In this document: one piece after another, positions 6,880 to 7,725 of the stretch
Layout of the letters: each line of letters starts with the position of its first letter
How positions within the stretch are numbered: the first letter of the stretch is position 1
Source of the DNA: Pontimonas sp.
GTDB taxonomy: Bacteria; Actinomycetota; Actinomycetes; Actinomycetales; Microbacteriaceae
Direction of reading: 5' to 3'
DNA length: 7,725 bases
Assembly (NCBI GenBank): GCA_021741945.1
Contig: JAIOWV010000059.1
Location: 1-7,725 of the forward strand
Notes under the pieces: model-generated
Told to the model about the DNA's origin: nothing
Databases searched by the model: none
Seen by the model: only the letters and a program-made list of their open reading frames with translations
Program-made: the position numbers and the translations under genes

Positions 6880-7671
6880 TTGCTCCAGTTAGCCGCCAGC
6901 GACTCTGGAGAGTTTTCTCCGCCTACTATCGGAGAGTTTTTCCCGCCCGCAATTCTTTTTGAGGGCACCATCTTCGAGATGAACCGAATCATCTTGGTTC
7001 GTCTTCTTGCCGTGGTCGCGCTGATCTTGGTCTTCTGGCTCGGCACCAGAAAAATGAAGGTCGTCCCCGGTCGCTTCCAAGGCGTTATCGAAATGGCTTT
7101 GAACTTGGTTCGGGTCAACATCGCCGAGGACCTTCTGGGCGAAAAGGATGGCAAGCGCTTCTTGCCGCTGCTCACCAGCATTTTCTTCCTGGTTCTGTTT
7201 ATGAACTTGACCGGCATCATCCCTGGTCTGAATATTGCGGGAACCAGTGTGATCGGCATGCCGCTGGTCCTTGCGATTGCGGCTTACGTTGCTTTCATTT
7301 ATGCGGGGCTTCGCAAGCACCCTGTCGCGTTCTTGAAGAACGCGCTTGTTCCCCCGGGTGTGCCCTGGCCGCTCTACATCATCGTGACGCCCATTGAATT
7401 GGTCTCCACCTTCGTCCTTCGTCCGATCACGCTGACCCTGCGTCTTCTGATGAACATGGTCGTTGGCCACTTCCTGCTGGTTCTCTTCTTCTCCTCCACC
7501 CACTTTTTCGTTCTGTATTCCGACTCGTGGATGGCGTTCTTTGGTCTTGGCACCATTGCATTCAGCATTGCCTTCACATTCTTCGAAATACTGGTGGCTG
7601 TACTTCAGGCCTACGTCTTTACCCTCTTGACCGCCGTCTACCTCCAGCTCGCGCTGGCGGAAGAACACTAA
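6880..7671 (+). CDS. atpB: F1Fo ATP synthase subunit a (AtpB)
   Basis: Membrane subunit a of the Fo motor, which carries the proton half-channels beside the c-ring. The 263-aa product has the expected hydrophobic segments, with polar-face residues in place: the essential Arg (E. coli R210) is R188 in LRLLMNM, the conserved Gln (E. coli Q252) is Q243 in LQAYVFTLLTAVYL, and His197/Glu236 occupy the positions that are Glu219/His245 in E. coli, a swapped pairing seen in other species. The N-terminal FFPPAILFEGT is typical of actinobacterial AtpB. The start is uncertain: TTG 6880 gives a normal length but only a weak GAG-type ribosome site. No ATG or GTG exists in this frame between the stop at 6805 and Met34, and the latter would cut off conserved sequence. 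No atpI is seen before it; atpE follows after a hairpin. Confidence 0.93.
   Translation: MLQLAASDSGEFSPPTIGEFFPPAILFEGTIFEMNRIILVRLLAVVALILVFWLGTRKMKVVPGRFQGVIEMALNLVRVNIAEDLLGEKDGKRFLPLLTSIFFLVLFMNLTGIIPGLNIAGTSVIGMPLVLAIAAYVAFIYAGLRKHPVAFLKNALVPPGVPWPLYIIVTPIELVSTFVLRPITLTLRLLMNMVVGHFLLVLFFSSTHFFVLYSDSWMAFFGLGTIAFSIAFTFFEILVAVLQAYVFTLLTAVYLQLALAEEH
6907..6954 (+). repeat. Imperfect 24-bp tandem repeat in the 5' end of atpB
   Basis: Units 6907-6930 and 6931-6954 agree at 18 of 24 positions, sharing GGAGAGTTTT and CCGCC. They encode two eight-residue copies of the form GEFxPPxI. Related AtpB proteins have a similar pair (often GPSI then EFFPPAI), so part of the likeness may be ancestral. The first unit can also form a short 5-bp hairpin (GGAGA/TCTCC, 6907-6920). 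Confidence 0.6.
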
Positions 7672-7674
7672 ACC

Positions 7675-7699
7675 TCAGCCCGATACGCCATCGGGCTGA
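7675..7699 (+). promoter_or_regulatory. Perfect 10-bp intercistronic hairpin between atpB and atpE
   Basis: Arms 7675-7684 (TCAGCCCGAT) and 7690-7699 (ATCGGGCTGA) pair perfectly around the 5-nt loop ACGCC. It begins 4 nt after the atpB stop and ends 6 nt before the ribosome site of the next gene. There is no T-run, and the atp operon should continue, so an mRNA-processing or stability element, or a partial terminator, fits better than a full stop. Confidence 0.6.
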
Positions 7700-7719
7700 C
7701 AACATGGAAGGAAACACCT

Positions 7720-7725
7720 GTGGAC
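7720..7725 (+). CDS. atpE: Start of probable atpE (ATP synthase subunit c), cut by window end
   Basis: Only GTG-GAC (Met-Asp) is present. GGAAGGA at 7706-7712 is a strong ribosome site 7 nt upstream. Actinobacterial subunit c proteins commonly begin with Met-Asp, and atpE normally follows atpB, so the identity is inferred from position rather than from coding sequence. The competing ATG at 7704 overlaps the ribosome site and is unlikely. Confidence 0.6.

Overview
The window looks like a piece of a GC-rich actinobacterial chromosome, probably from the Microbacteriaceae or a close relative. This is inferred from codon use rich in G/C third positions, GTG/TTG starts, the actinobacterial style of the AtpB and AtpE N-termini, and the placement of a Sua5-family gene just before the ATP synthase operon. 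No database search was possible, so the family assignment is tentative. All genes lie on the plus strand. There are no RNA genes, mobile elements or CRISPR arrays that I can see.

Region 1 (1-6094) is a polyamine uptake and catabolism cluster. It opens with the C-terminal part of an aldehyde dehydrogenase that closely resembles 4-aminobutyraldehyde dehydrogenase. After a 105-nt gap holding a perfect 8-bp inverted repeat come four genes of a spermidine/putrescine-type ABC importer: a Tat-exported substrate-binding lipoprotein, an ATPase and two permeases. A class III PLP-dependent aminotransferase follows. The importer and aminotransferase genes are tightly packed (gaps of 24, 3, -4 and 14 nt) and look like one operon. 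The simplest model is that the importer brings in putrescine or a related polyamine, the aminotransferase makes the aminoaldehyde, and the dehydrogenase oxidises it to GABA or an analogue. The aminotransferase step is the least certain.

Region 2 (6087-6752) is a Sua5/YciO/YrdC/YwlC-family gene that overlaps the end of the aminotransferase gene by 8 nt and starts with GTG. It keeps the fold-defining motifs, but three of the four residues of the family's KxR...SxN tetrad are changed. It may therefore not be an ordinary threonylcarbamoyl-AMP synthase.

Region 3 (6753-7725) is a 127-nt intergenic stretch with a candidate promoter, then atpB (F1Fo ATP synthase subunit a, apparently with a TTG start), a 10-bp intercistronic hairpin, and the first two codons of what should be atpE. 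Most of the window is recognisable metabolism. The points most worth checking are the altered Sua5-like active site, the unusual aminotransferase, the palindrome before the transporter operon, and the short tandem repeats inside the ATPase and atpB genes. I did not find a clearly new multi-gene system.
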